From contig NZ_WHMA01000004.1 of the NCBI RefSeq assembly GCF_010994375.1, positions 1 through 64,000 of the forward strand: a DNA stretch of 64,000 bases, given 5' to 3'. Of the stretch, positions 55,103-64,000 are shown one piece after another. Position numbers and translations under genes: made by a program. Every line of letters starts with the position of its first letter. Position 1 is the stretch's first letter. The stretch is from Halomonas sp. NO4. Its GTDB lineage: Bacteria > Pseudomonadota > Gammaproteobacteria > Pseudomonadales > Halomonadaceae. The notes beneath the pieces are model-generated. The model made no database searches and was not told where the DNA came from. It saw only the letters and a list, made by a program, of their open reading frames with translations.

Positions 55103-55866
55103 TCTCGCTCTCCTGATGTCTTGTGCTTGTTCTGGAAGGCGTCGCTGAAGGCAGCGGCCAGGATGCCGGTGGGCATGGCGATGATGCCGATGCCCGCCAC
55201 GGCAGTGAGTCCGGCGAAGAACTTGCCCAGGGCGGTGATCGGGGTCACGTCCCCGTAGCCCACCGTGGTCAGGGTGGCGATGCTCCACCAGAGTGCCCGG
55301 GGCACGCTGCCGAAGGCCTCCGGCTGGTCGGCAGCCTCCACCACATAGAGGCAAGCTGAGGAGAACAGCAGCAGCAGACCCGCCACCCCGACGCTGAGCA
55401 GCAGCTCATGGACGCGCGTCTTCAGCGCTTCAGCCAGCGCCGACCAGGCTCGGCTGAAACGCCCCAGGCGCGAAAGGCGCAATATGCGAAGAATGCGCAG
55501 CAGCCGCAGCAGGAAGGCGTTGTTATGGGCAAGGAGGCCCAGGAAGAACGGGAGGATGGCAACCAGGTCGATCAGTGCCCAGATGGAGAAGACATAGAGG
55601 ATACGGCCCCTGAGACCTCGGTAGCGCGGGTCTTCCCCCACTGCATAGAGGCGCAGCAGGTACTCGAGGACGAAGAGGGTGACGAAGACCACCTCGAGAG
55701 TAGTGAAGAGCCCTGGTGCCAGGCGACGCAGGGTCGGCTCTGTCTCGAGCACGGCGGCCAGCGAGGCCAGCAGGATCAGCACACAGATGAGCTGATTGAG
55801 CGGCGACAGGCCTGGCCGCGGCCAGGCCTCCGGCGCCAACTGCCGATGGAGGGCCGCCCTATCCAT
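55081..55866 (-). CDS. six-segment voltage-gated K+ channel-like protein
   Basis: The 261-residue protein has the full Kv layout: S1-S3 between residues 20 and 110, an S4 with Arg at every third position (LLRLLRILRILRLSRLGRFSR), S5, a pore loop with the K+ selectivity filter TVGYGD, and S6 with a Gly hinge (IAMPTGILAAAF). No cyclic-nucleotide or RCK/TrkA-N domain follows. It would form a tetrameric, voltage-responsive K+ channel in the inner membrane. The ATG at 55866 has GGAG seven bases upstream. It overlaps the nuclease-like gene by 22 bp and a 25-codon upstream ORF by 8 bp. Confidence 0.92.
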   Translation of the reverse strand: MDRAALHRQLAPEAWPRPGLSPLNQLICVLILLASLAAVLETEPTLRRLAPGLFTTLEVVFVTLFVLEYLLRLYAVGEDPRYRGLRGRILYVFSIWALIDLVAILPFFLGLLAHNNAFLLRLLRILRILRLSRLGRFSRAWSALAEALKTRVHELLLSVGVAGLLLLFSSACLYVVEAADQPEAFGSVPRALWWSIATLTTVGYGDVTPITALGKFFAGLTAVAGIGIIAMPTGILAAAFSDAFQNKHKTSGEREWNDPTS

Positions 55867-55936
55867 GCCCCCGCTCCGTCCAATGCTCACTCGAACCGGT
55901 TACCGCCCTGCCCGGCATGGTGTGATGGCCCTTCAT
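55859..55936 (-). CDS. 25-residue leader ORF overlapping the channel start
   Basis: An ATG at 55936 preceded by GGGAGGTGGC opens a 25-codon frame that ends with TAG inside the start of the channel gene (8-bp overlap). The peptide begins MKGHH and ends RGHG, is His- and Gly-rich and not hydrophobic. The strong ribosome-binding site and coupling distance suggest it sets or controls channel translation. It could be a chance frame. Confidence 0.45.
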   Translation of the reverse strand: MKGHHTMPGRAVTGSSEHWTERGHG

Positions 55937-56008
55937 GCCACCTCCCTTCGACAGTCCCTGTGTTCCTTACCACTCGTTATTGGCGCCCGTTTCAGCGGCC
56001 TTAGCCTC

Positions 56009-56037
56009 AGTACACCGGACCCTGTGATGGATTGCAA
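56009..56037 (-). promoter_or_regulatory. candidate promoter of the channel-nuclease unit
   Basis: Read leftward, TTGCAA (56037-56032) and TGTACT (56014-56009) are 17 bases apart, each matching consensus at 4 of 6 positions. The -35 overlaps the T-run of the guaA terminator, so transcription of the unit would start right after guaA transcription ends. Confidence 0.4.
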
Positions 56038-56068
56038 AAAAAGGGGCCTACCCATTGGTAGGCCCCTT
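56036..56068 (-). terminator. rho-independent terminator of guaA
   Basis: A 12-bp perfect stem (56041-56052 with 56057-56068) with a 4-base loop, continued by a run of seven T on the minus strand (56042-56036), starts 32 bp after the guaA stop. Confidence 0.95.
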
Positions 56069-56099
56069 GACTGAGAACAGTGTCAGTCTGAACTCACTC

Positions 56100-57677
56100 T
56101 CACTCCCACTCGATCGTCGCGGGCGGCTTGCTGCTCACGTCGTAGGTCACGCGCGAGACGCCTTCCAGCTCGTTGATGATGCGGTTGGAGACGGTCTCCA
56201 GCAGCTCATAGGGCAGGTGCGCCCAGCGGGCGGTCATGAAGTCGATGGTCTCGACGGCGCGCAGGGCGATGACCCATTCGTAGCGGCGGCCGTCGCCGAC
56301 CACACCGACCGATTTCACCGGCAGGAAGACGGCGAAGGCCTGGCTGGTCTTGTGGTACCAGTCGGCCTTGTGCAGCTCCTCGATGAAGATGGCGTCGGCC
56401 TCGCGCAGGATGTCGGCGTACTCCTTTTTGACTTCGCCGAGGATGCGCACGCCGAGGCCCGGCCCCGGGAAGGGGTGCCGGTAGACCATGTCGTAGGGCA
56501 GGCCGAGCTCGAGGCCGAGCTTGCGCACCTCGTCCTTGAACAGCTCGCGCAGCGGCTCGACGAGCTTGAGCTTCATGGTCTCGGGCAGGCCGCCGACGTT
56601 GTGGTGCGACTTGATGACGTGGGCCTTGCCGGTCTTGCTGGCGGCGGATTCGATCACGTCGGGGTAGATGGTGCCCTGGGCGAGGAAGTCGACGCCCTCG
56701 ATCTTGGCGGCTTCGTCGTCGAAGACGTCGATGAAGGTGTTGCCGATGATCTTGCGCTTCTCCTCGGGGTCGGCGATGCCTTCCAGGCGCGACAGGAACT
56801 GCTCCTCAGCGTCGACCCGGATCACCCGCACGCCCATGTGGCGGGCGAAGGTCTCCATCACCTGCTTGCCTTCGTCCTTGCGCAGCAAGCCGTTGTCGAC
56901 GAACACGCAGGTGAGCTGGTCGCCGATGGCCTTGTGCAGCAGCGCCGCCACCACCGAGGAATCCACGCCGCCGGAGAGGCCGAGCAGCACGTGACGGTCA
57001 CCCACCTGCTCGCGCACGCGCTCGATCTGGTCCTCGATGATCTGCGCCGGGGTCCACCAGCGCTCGGCCTGGCAGATGCCGAGTACGAAGTGCTCGAGAA
57101 TGCGCTGTCCCTGGCGGGTGTGGGTCACCTCGGGGTGGAACTGCACCCCGTAGAAGCGCTTCTCCTCCCAGGCCATGGCGGCGATTGGGCAGCTCGGGGT
57201 GGAGGCGGTGACGGTGAACTCCGCCGGCACCCGGGCGACCTTGTCGCCGTGGCTCATCCAGACGTCGAGCAGCGCCTTGTCGGTCTCGAAGTCGACGTGG
57301 TCCTTGATGTCGCGGAACAGCGCCGTCTCGGCGTCCACGCGCACCTGGGCGTAGCCGAACTCGCGCTGCCGGGAGCCCTCCACGGCGCCGCCGAGCTGCT
57401 CGGCCATGGTCTGCATGCCGTAGCAGATACCCAGCACCGGCAGGCCCATCTCGAACACGCTCTGCGGGGCACGCGGCGAGTCGAGTTCGGTGACGGATTC
57501 CGGCCCGCCGGCGAGGATGATGCCGTTGGGGTTGTACTCGCTAATCTCGGCCTCGGTGATGTCGAAGGCGCGAACCTCGGAGTAGACGCCGATCTCGCGC
57601 ACCCGGCGGGCGATCAGCTGGGTGTACTGCGAGCCGAAGTCGAGGATCAGGATCTTGTGGGCGTGAATATCGGTCAT
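56100..57677 (-). CDS. guaA: GMP synthase (glutamine-hydrolysing)
   Basis: The 525-residue enzyme makes GMP from XMP, ATP and glutamine. The class I amidotransferase domain (about 8-200) has the nucleophile Cys in LGICYGMQ and the His-Glu pair in [12 protein letters not shown]; the ATP-pyrophosphatase domain has [17 protein letters not shown]; and the C-terminal dimerisation domain ends at ATIEWE. It lies 95 bp downstream of guaB. The last ~200 bp are duplicated at 53522-53735; the intact gene may itself carry an end delivered by the island. Confidence 0.98.
   Translation of the reverse strand: MTDIHAHKILILDFGSQYTQLIARRVREIGVYSEVRAFDITEAEISEYNPNGIILAGGPESVTELDSPRAPQSVFEMGLPVLGICYGMQTMAEQLGGAVEGSRQREFGYAQVRVDAETALFRDIKDHVDFETDKALLDVWMSHGDKVARVPAEFTVTASTPSCPIAAMAWEEKRFYGVQFHPEVTHTRQGQRILEHFVLGICQAERWWTPAQIIEDQIERVREQVGDRHVLLGLSGGVDSSVVAALLHKAIGDQLTCVFVDNGLLRKDEGKQVMETFARHMGVRVIRVDAEEQFLSRLEGIADPEEKRKIIGNTFIDVFDDEAAKIEGVDFLAQGTIYPDVIESAASKTGKAHVIKSHHNVGGLPETMKLKLVEPLRELFKDEVRKLGLELGLPYDMVYRHPFPGPGLGVRILGEVKKEYADILREADAIFIEELHKADWYHKTSQAFAVFLPVKSVGVVGDGRRYEWVIALRAVETIDFMTARWAHLPYELLETVSNRIINELEGVSRVTYDVSSKPPATIEWE
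56102..56121. repeat. candidate attachment-site direct repeat, proximal copy in guaA
   Basis: Identical to 53524-53543. It forms the last 20 bases of the intact guaA reading frame just before the stop codon, so integration here leaves guaA functional. Confidence 0.55.
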
Positions 57678-57717
57678 CGGGCCTTTCCTTTGAGAGGCGA
57701 ACGGGCCGAAAACGCGA

Positions 57718-57748
57718 AAGCTGGAAGCGGCGCGGCCACTTCCAGCTT
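57718..57748 (-). repeat. hairpin in the guaB-guaA spacer
   Basis: A perfect 10-bp stem (57718-57727 with 57739-57748) and an 11-base loop are followed on the minus strand by TTTCGCGTTTTCGG. It is a possible partial terminator or processing site that could reduce guaA relative to guaB expression. Confidence 0.5.
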
Positions 57749-57772
57749 CAAGCTTCCGGCTTCAAGCTTGGG

Positions 57773-57773
<1 letters not shown>
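57739..57773 (-). repeat. heptamer tandem repeats at the end of guaB
   Basis: Four and a half near-identical 7-base units (CTTCCAG, CTTCAAG, CTTCCGG, CTTCAAG, CTTGGGT on the plus strand) lie directly after the guaB stop. The first overlaps the right arm of the hairpin at 57718-57748. Function is unknown. Confidence 0.6.
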
Positions 57774-59325
<1,552 letters not shown>

Positions 59326-59489
59326 GGACCGAAGGGGTCGTCAAGCGTCACGCCGCTTACATCAGGAAACTGGACTGGATTCCCGCTGTCGCATGCTGTG
59401 CCGGGGCGATTGCGCTCCGTGCCCCACACCGGACTCACACTTGCCGGAATGACACTCTCCGGACCCGCACTCACTGGAGGAGTACCGAC

Positions 59490-60056
59490 ATGCACAACCG
59501 TAGCCCACGTCAGCTTCTGACCCTCACCGTTGCCGCCCTCGCCGGCGGCTTCGCCTTGGGCACGGCTGCCCAGACCACCGACCAGCCCCAGGGGATCTAC
59601 TCGGCCGACGACATCCTCGACGCCGAGGTCTACCTCAGCGAGAACCCCGACCAGGAAGTCGGCGAGGTGGAAGACATCCTCTTCAACGAGGCCATGCAGG
59701 TCACCGCCCTGGTGATCGAGAGCGGCAGCGTGCTGGGCCTGGGCGGCCGCGAGATCATCGTCGAGGCGGGTCAGTTCAGTCTGCTCACCGAGACGCAGGA
59801 CGACGACGACGTCGAACACCGCGTGATGCTCGACGCCACCGCCGCGGAGCTCGAGAACTACCCGGTCTTCAGCGACGCCTGGTGGCAGCAGGCGCGGCTG
59901 CAGGCCCGCGATGCCTGGGAGCAGACCCAGGAAGGCGCCCAGAGCGCCTGGCAGCAGACCCAGGAGGGCGCCGAGCGTGCCTGGGAGACCACCCAGGAGA
60001 ACGCCCAGCGCGCCTGGGAAGCGGCGCGCGACACGCTGTCCGACGGCAACAACTGA
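59490..60056 (+). CDS. secreted PRC-barrel protein with 11-residue Trp repeats
   Basis: The 188-residue protein has a signal peptide (cleavage near GTAAQTTD, about residue 28), a PRC-barrel-like domain (about 36-115: ADDILDAEVYLSENPDQEVGEVEDILFNEAMQVTALVIESGSVLGLGGREIIVEAG), and a C-terminal helical region (about 130-185) built from an 11-residue repeat of the form (A)W-x-x-TQE-x-A-x-x. Such repeats form amphipathic helices that bind membranes or ions in LEA- and apolipoprotein-like proteins. GGAGGAG eight bases before the ATG sets the start. It is divergent from guaB. Function is unknown. Confidence 0.8.
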   Translation: MHNRSPRQLLTLTVAALAGGFALGTAAQTTDQPQGIYSADDILDAEVYLSENPDQEVGEVEDILFNEAMQVTALVIESGSVLGLGGREIIVEAGQFSLLTETQDDDDVEHRVMLDATAAELENYPVFSDAWWQQARLQARDAWEQTQEGAQSAWQQTQEGAERAWETTQENAQRAWEAARDTLSDGNN

Positions 60057-60156
60057 TTCCCGCCCCAGCGCATGACGCCGCCACGCCCCTCGCGCGGCGG
60101 CGTCACGGGCGCCCCGGCATGGTAGGCTGTGGCGACGCCTGCGAGGAGCCCAGCCC

Positions 60157-61497
60157 ATGCCCGCTTCCCCCGAAACCCTCTCCGTCAGCGACGTCAACCG
60201 CCGCGCCCGTCAGGCGCTGGAGCGCGACTTCGACGAGCTGTGGGTGGAGGGCGAACTCTCCGGCGTGTCGCGGCCGCGTTCGGGGCACGTCTACTTCACC
60301 CTCAAGGACGACCGCGCCCAGCTGCGCTGCGCGCTGTTTCGCAACCGCGCGCGCTTCGTCGCCGCGCCGCTGCGCGACGGCGATCTGGTGCGGGTGCGCG
60401 GGCGGCTGTCGATCTTCGAGCCGCGCGGCGACTACCAGCTCATCGCCGAGGCAGTGCAGGCCGCCGGGGAAGGCGAGCTGCTGGTTGCCTTCGAGCGGCT
60501 CAAGGCCAAGCTCGGCGGTGAGGGCGTGTTCGCCAATGCGCGACCCCTGCCCTACCCGCCACGCCGCCTGCTGGTGCTCAGCTCGCCCACCGGGGCGGCG
60601 ATCCGCGATGTCCTGGCGGTGCTTGCCGCGCGCTGGCCGCTCACCGAGGTGACGCTGATCCCGGTGCCGGTGCAGGGACGAGAGGCGGCGCCGGCGATCA
60701 TCGCCGCCCTGGGCCTGGTGAATCGCCAGTCGGCCCTCGACCCGGAGCGCGACGCCATCCTGGTGACCCGCGGCGGCGGCAGCCTGGAGGACCTGTGGGC
60801 CTTCAATGACGAGCACCTGGCCAGGGCGATCTTCCACTCGCGGCTGCCGGTGATGTCGGCGGTGGGTCACGAGGTGGACGTGACGCTGGCCGACTTCGCC
60901 GCCGACGCACGCGCCCCCACCCCTTCGGCCGCCGCCGAGCAGCTGGTGCCCGACCGTCGCGACCTGACGCACCGCCTGGCGGTGCTGGAAGGGCGCCTCG
61001 CCCGCGCCGCCCAGGGCCGACTGGAGCGCGAGGGGCAGCGCCTCGACCACCTGCGGGCCCGGCTGCGCCACCCCGGCGAAGGGCTCAGGCGCCAGCGCCA
61101 CACCCTGGCCAGCCTGGAAGCCCGCCTGGCCGGGGCCATGGCGCGCCGGCTGGACAGCGAGCGCGGCCATCTCGACCACCTGCGCCGCCGCCTGGCTGCC
61201 CACCCACCCGAGCGTGAGGTGGCCGAGGCCAGCACCCGCCTGGCACGCGCCCGCACTCGGCTCGAGCAGGCCATGACGCAGCGCCTGGCGATCAGCCGCG
61301 AGCGCCTGGGCGCCCTGGCCCGCGAGCTGCAGGCGGTCAGCCCCCTGGCCGTGCTGGGCCGCGGCTACGCGATCCTCACCGACGAGCGCGGCCAGGCGAT
61401 CCGCCGCGCCACCGACACCCGGCCCGGCCAGCCGCTCACCGCGCGGCTCGGCGAGGGACGGCTGACGGTGGCGGTGAAGCGGCGGTGGCGCCGTTGA
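60157..61497 (+). CDS. xseA: exodeoxyribonuclease VII large subunit
   Basis: The 446-residue protein has the N-terminal OB-fold (LSVSDVNRRARQALERDFDELWVEGELSGVSRPRSGHVYFTLKDDRAQLRC), a catalytic domain (about 125-330, with GAAIRDVLAVLAARWP, RGGGSLEDLWAFNDE and SAVGHEVDVTLADFAADARAPTPSAAAE) and a long coiled coil. With XseB it degrades single-stranded DNA in repair. The ATG at 60157 follows GCGAGGAG. The guaB-guaA/xseA vicinity is common in gammaproteobacteria. The gene is convergent with glrR. Confidence 0.97.
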   Translation: MPASPETLSVSDVNRRARQALERDFDELWVEGELSGVSRPRSGHVYFTLKDDRAQLRCALFRNRARFVAAPLRDGDLVRVRGRLSIFEPRGDYQLIAEAVQAAGEGELLVAFERLKAKLGGEGVFANARPLPYPPRRLLVLSSPTGAAIRDVLAVLAARWPLTEVTLIPVPVQGREAAPAIIAALGLVNRQSALDPERDAILVTRGGGSLEDLWAFNDEHLARAIFHSRLPVMSAVGHEVDVTLADFAADARAPTPSAAAEQLVPDRRDLTHRLAVLEGRLARAAQGRLEREGQRLDHLRARLRHPGEGLRRQRHTLASLEARLAGAMARRLDSERGHLDHLRRRLAAHPPEREVAEASTRLARARTRLEQAMTQRLAISRERLGALARELQAVSPLAVLGRGYAILTDERGQAIRRATDTRPGQPLTARLGEGRLTVAVKRRWRR

Positions 61498-61522
61498 GCC
61501 ACAACCCGAACCCTGCCGACGC

Positions 61523-62968
61523 TCAGCCGCTCGCCTGACCACCCGGCTTGAAGGCGCTGGGCTCGAGGTCGTGGCGGGCCAGCAGCTTGTAGAAGTCGGT
61601 GCGGTTGCGCCCGGCAATGCGCGCGGCCTGGGTGACGTTGCCCTCGGTGATCTTGAGCACCTTGATCAGGTAGCTGCGCTCGAAGCCGGCGCGGGCGTCG
61701 CTGAAGGTGGGCAGCGCGCTCTCCTCGGCGGCCAACGCCTGGGCCACCAGCGCCTCGGGGATCATCGGCGAGGTGGTCAGCGCCACGCACTGCTCCACCA
61801 CGTTGACCAGCTGGCGCACGTTGCCCGGCCAGGCGCTGGTGGCGAGCAGGTTGAGCGCCTCCGGCGAGAAGCCCTTGACGAAGGGCTTGTGGCGGCTCGC
61901 CGCCTGGGTCACCAGGTGGCGGGCGAGCAGCGGCACGTCCTCGGCACGCTCCTTGAGCGGCGGCAGCTTGAGGTTGACCACGTTGAGGCGATAGAAGAGG
62001 TCCTCGCGGAACTCGCCCTGGTGCATCGCCTGGCCGAGGTCGCGGTGAGTCGCCGAGAGAATGCGCACGTTGACCGGCACCGTGGTCGTGGAGCCGAGCG
62101 GGCGGATCTGGCGCTCCTGTAGGGCGCGCAGCAGCTTCACCTGCAGCGGCAGCGGCATGTCGCCGATCTCGTCGAGGAAGAGGGTGCCGCCGTCGGCGGC
62201 CTGGAAGAGGCCGCGGTGCTCGCTCACCGCGCCGGTGAAGGCACCCTTGGCGTGGCCGAACAGCTCGCTCTCGAGCAGTTGCTCGGGCAGCGCCCCGCAG
62301 TTGATGGCCACGAACGGCTTGTCGGCGCGCGGGCTGGCCTGGTGGATCGCACGCGCCAGCAGCTCCTTGCCCGACCCGGAGGGGCCGGTGACCAGCACGC
62401 TGACGTCGGAGGCCGCCACCATGCGCGCCTGCTCCAGCACCCGCTCCATCTCGGGACTGCGGGTGATGATGTCGGCGCGCCAGGCGATGTCGCCCTCGCT
62501 ACTGCCCGGGGCATGGGCCAGGGCGTCATCGATGGCGGCGAACAGCTCGTCGCGGTCCACCGGCTTGGTCAGAAAGCCGAACACCCCCTGCTGGGTGGCA
62601 CTCACGGCATCGGGGATCGAGCCGTGGGCGGTGAGGATGATCACCGGCAGGCCCGGCACCTCGCGCTGGATTGCCTGGAACAGTGCCAGGCCGTCCATCT
62701 CGTCCATGCGCAGGTCGGAGAGCACCAAGTCGGGGCGCTCGGCCTCCAGGCAGCGCAGCGCCTCCGCCCCGCTCTCGGCAGTGGTCACCCGGAAGCCGCG
62801 GCTTTCCAGGCGCATGCCCAGCAGGCGCAGCAGGCTGACGTCGTCGTCGACCAACAGGATATGCGCCTGGGCGAGTCGCGCCGGTCCGGTCGGTTGCGCC
62901 CCGGCAGCGGGGGCCATGCTCGTGCGGGAGCCCGGTTGGCGACTGTCATGCGGTCGTGCCGCTTCCAT
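61523..62968 (-). CDS. glrR: sigma54-dependent response regulator GlrR/QseF-type
   Basis: The 481-residue protein has a receiver domain (about 38-150; acidic DDD and phosphoacceptor Asp in [13 protein letters not shown]), an AAA+ sigma54-activator domain (Walker [19 protein letters not shown] loop intact, Walker [13 protein letters not shown]) and a C-terminal Fis-type helix-turn-helix ([26 protein letters not shown]). GlrR activates genes such as small RNAs in envelope or amino-sugar stress. The ATG at 62968 has AGGGAGAG about eight bases upstream. It follows a lipoprotein gene and the kinase gene in one operon. Confidence 0.95.
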   Translation of the reverse strand: MEAARPHDSRQPGSRTSMAPAAGAQPTGPARLAQAHILLVDDDVSLLRLLGMRLESRGFRVTTAESGAEALRCLEAERPDLVLSDLRMDEMDGLALFQAIQREVPGLPVIILTAHGSIPDAVSATQQGVFGFLTKPVDRDELFAAIDDALAHAPGSSEGDIAWRADIITRSPEMERVLEQARMVAASDVSVLVTGPSGSGKELLARAIHQASPRADKPFVAINCGALPEQLLESELFGHAKGAFTGAVSEHRGLFQAADGGTLFLDEIGDMPLPLQVKLLRALQERQIRPLGSTTTVPVNVRILSATHRDLGQAMHQGEFREDLFYRLNVVNLKLPPLKERAEDVPLLARHLVTQAASRHKPFVKGFSPEALNLLATSAWPGNVRQLVNVVEQCVALTTSPMIPEALVAQALAAEESALPTFSDARAGFERSYLIKVLKITEGNVTQAARIAGRNRTDFYKLLARHDLEPSAFKPGGQASG

Positions 62969-62989
62969 CACGTCGTCTCTCCCTGTCGC

Positions 62990-63532
62990 TCAGGGCGACT
63001 GCTGTCTCAGGTTGATGTTCTGCTCGATATCGGTCAGCGCCTCGAGCTTCTCGGCCAGTTCGACATTCGCGGCTTCGAGGGCCGCCAGCTCCTCGCGGGT
63101 GCTGGCGAGCCGTCGCGCCATGGCGCGACGGCCTTCCAGCTCGTTGAGCCAGTAGCGCAGCAGCGGCTGCAGGTCGGCGGGGGCGGCATGCAGGTCGGCC
63201 TTGTAGAGCTCGGAGGCGCGGTCCCACTCGCGCTCGCTGCCCCACGCCAGCGTCACGGCGCGAGCCAGGCGCTGCGCCTTGGCCTCGCCCTCCAGACGCG
63301 CGAGCATGGCGTCGCGCCACTCCCGATCACCGCGCTGGGAGGCGAGGCCGAAGCCGATCCAGTCGGGCAGCAGGCAGGCCTCGTCCTCGAAGTCCGGCAC
63401 CTCGGCATAACAGGCGACGGCAACGTCTGGCGTTTGGGTTTCGGCCCCGCCGAGGGGCTGCTCGGGAATCCACTGGCAACCGGCGAGCCACAGTGTCACC
63501 GCGCCAGCACCGAGAGAGCGAAACAGGCTCAT
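62990..63532 (-). CDS. QseG/YfhG-like lipoprotein
   Basis: The 180-residue protein has a signal peptide with lipobox LAGC (Cys19), a Cys pair around ACYAEVPDFEDEACLLPDW that may form a disulfide, and a C-terminal coiled coil (about 140-175, RLASTREELAALEAANVELAEKLEAL). Its place between the kinase and regulator genes is that of qseG/yfhG, an outer-membrane lipoprotein that modulates the kinase. Gaps of 16 bp (to the kinase stop) and 21 bp (to glrR) indicate an operon. Sequence similarity to QseG itself could not be tested. Confidence 0.75.
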   Translation of the reverse strand: MSLFRSLGAGAVTLWLAGCQWIPEQPLGGAETQTPDVAVACYAEVPDFEDEACLLPDWIGFGLASQRGDREWRDAMLARLEGEAKAQRLARAVTLAWGSEREWDRASELYKADLHAAPADLQPLLRYWLNELEGRRAMARRLASTREELAALEAANVELAEKLEALTDIEQNINLRQQSP

Positions 63533-63548
63533 GGATCGAGGCTCATGG

Positions 63549-64000
63549 TCAGTTCCTTGCGTCGTTGCCCGTCGCGACGAGCGGCGAATGATCGGCGATG
63601 ATATCTTGCGGTTGCGCCTGGCGCGGCAGCACCAGGCGGAAGCACACCGGCAGGCGGGCGTCTTCCACCAGCTGCAGCGAGCCCTGCTGCAGCCGCGCGC
63701 AGTCGGCCGCCACCGACAGGCCGATGCCGGAGCCCTTGAGCGGCCCCTTGCGCCGCGCCCGCCCCTGGTAGAAGGGCTCGAAGAGGTTGTCGCGATCCTC
63801 CGCGGCAATCGGCGGGCCCTCGTTGGCCACCTCGAGTATCAGATGGTCGCGCGCCGTGCGTGCCCGAATCTCCAGCTCGCCGCCGTCGTCGCCATAGGCG
63901 ATGGCATTGGACACCAGGTTGTCGAGAATGCGCCGGGTGGCCGTGCGATCGACCACCCAGTCCAGCGGGCCATCGAAGGCGGTGACACGCATGCCCTTGT
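63549..64000 (-). CDS. glrK: sensor histidine kinase GlrK/QseE-type, partial (C-terminal part)
   Basis: The visible 150-residue end is an HATPase_c domain: N-box LDNLVSNAIAYGDDGGEL, G1 (EVANEGPPIAAEDRDNLFEPFYQG) and G2 (GSGIGLSVAADCARLQQG). The frame continues past the right edge, so the sensor domain, membrane helices and His box are missing. Its position directly upstream of a lipoprotein gene and a GlrR-type regulator identifies it as the cognate kinase. Confidence 0.88.
   Translation of the reverse strand, partial: KGMRVTAFDGPLDWVVDRTATRRILDNLVSNAIAYGDDGGELEIRARTARDHLILEVANEGPPIAAEDRDNLFEPFYQGRARRKGPLKGSGIGLSVAADCARLQQGSLQLVEDARLPVCFRLVLPRQAQPQDIIADHSPLVATGNDARN

Larger units (their letters stand above)
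53522..56121. mobile_element. putative small genomic island bounded by guaA 3' repeats
   Basis: Direct copies of the guaA 3' end, 2578 bp apart in the same orientation, enclose a leader ORF, a channel gene and a nuclease-like gene. The guaA 3' end is an established integration site for genomic islands, which replace the gene's end and leave the original copy at the far side. No integrase, transposase or excisionase lies between the copies, so this is either a non-autonomous or a reduced element. Two 60-base samples of the nuclease gene (lines 54181 and 54601) are 60 % and 57 % GC, against 70 % in a guaA sample (line 57001). Confidence 0.65.

Noticed and set aside
55103..55354. 84-codon upstream extension of the nuclease-like gene
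   Set aside because: The extension is read out of frame through the channel gene and is Arg/His/Gly-rich; the ATG at 55102 has AGGAG at seven bases.

Overview
This 64 kb window is a GC-rich (about 65-70 %), densely packed gammaproteobacterial chromosome segment. The family complement fits a moderately halophilic Halomonadaceae member (Halomonas or a close relative): guaB-guaA beside xseA and a GlrK/GlrR system, a TRAP uptake operon, an EF-G-like GTPase paralogue, a creatinase/ectoine-hydrolase-type M24 protein and an argO/argP pair. The assignment is an inference from gene content; there is no rRNA in the window to fix it. No tRNA, CRISPR array, insertion sequence or prophage was recognised.

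Layout. 0-6 kb: a minus-strand TRAP transporter operon (dctP, dctQ, dctM) with an amidase, a 56-residue membrane protein and a HAD phosphatase downstream. 6-9.5 kb: an EF-G-like translational GTPase, an SRPBCC protein and a LolA-like periplasmic protein. 9.5-15 kb: a branched-chain-type ABC importer whose binding protein is divergent from its two ATPases and two permeases, followed by nfo (endonuclease IV). 15.9-23.8 kb: a MgtC/DUF4010 membrane protein, a large Cache-PAS-GGDEF-EAL protein, a zinc-free MDR oxidoreductase, an ABC exporter and a small conserved protein. 23.9-31.6 kb: a YbaK-type deacylase, an M24 protein behind an operator-like palindrome, yeeN, an RND efflux pump with adaptor, and a membrane-anchored alpha/beta hydrolase. 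31.6-37.5 kb: a 7TMR-DISM diguanylate cyclase, an accessory FtsH-type protease, and a MEDS-GGDEF-EAL protein whose two cyclic-di-GMP domains look inactive. 37.7-45 kb: argO/argP, a Tat-exported aldo/keto reductase with a DUF6064 protein, a RIO kinase, dbpA, and small secreted or unknown proteins. 45-53.4 kb: mostly single-gene housekeeping or stress functions (HIT, YghU, a lipoprotein transglycosylase, AraC regulator, TTC38-like TPR protein, PhzF, VOC, DUF2267, YchJ, GNAT).

53.5-56.1 kb is the most unusual stretch. A frameshifted copy of the last ~200 bp of guaA lies 2.58 kb beyond the end of the intact guaA, in the same orientation. Between the two copies is a compact two-gene unit: a six-segment voltage-gated K+-channel-like protein overlapping a 458-residue protein with a PD-(D/E)XK nuclease signature, preceded by a 25-codon leader ORF. 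The 3' end of guaA is a known target of integrating genomic islands, so this looks like a small or reduced island whose cargo is a channel-nuclease module. A defence or abortive-infection role is a reasonable hypothesis but is unproven.

56-64 kb returns to core genes: guaA and guaB (GMP synthesis; guaB has a near-ideal sigma70 promoter), a secreted PRC-barrel protein with an 11-residue Trp-containing repeat, xseA, and the glrR / lipoprotein / glrK operon, whose kinase gene runs off the right edge.
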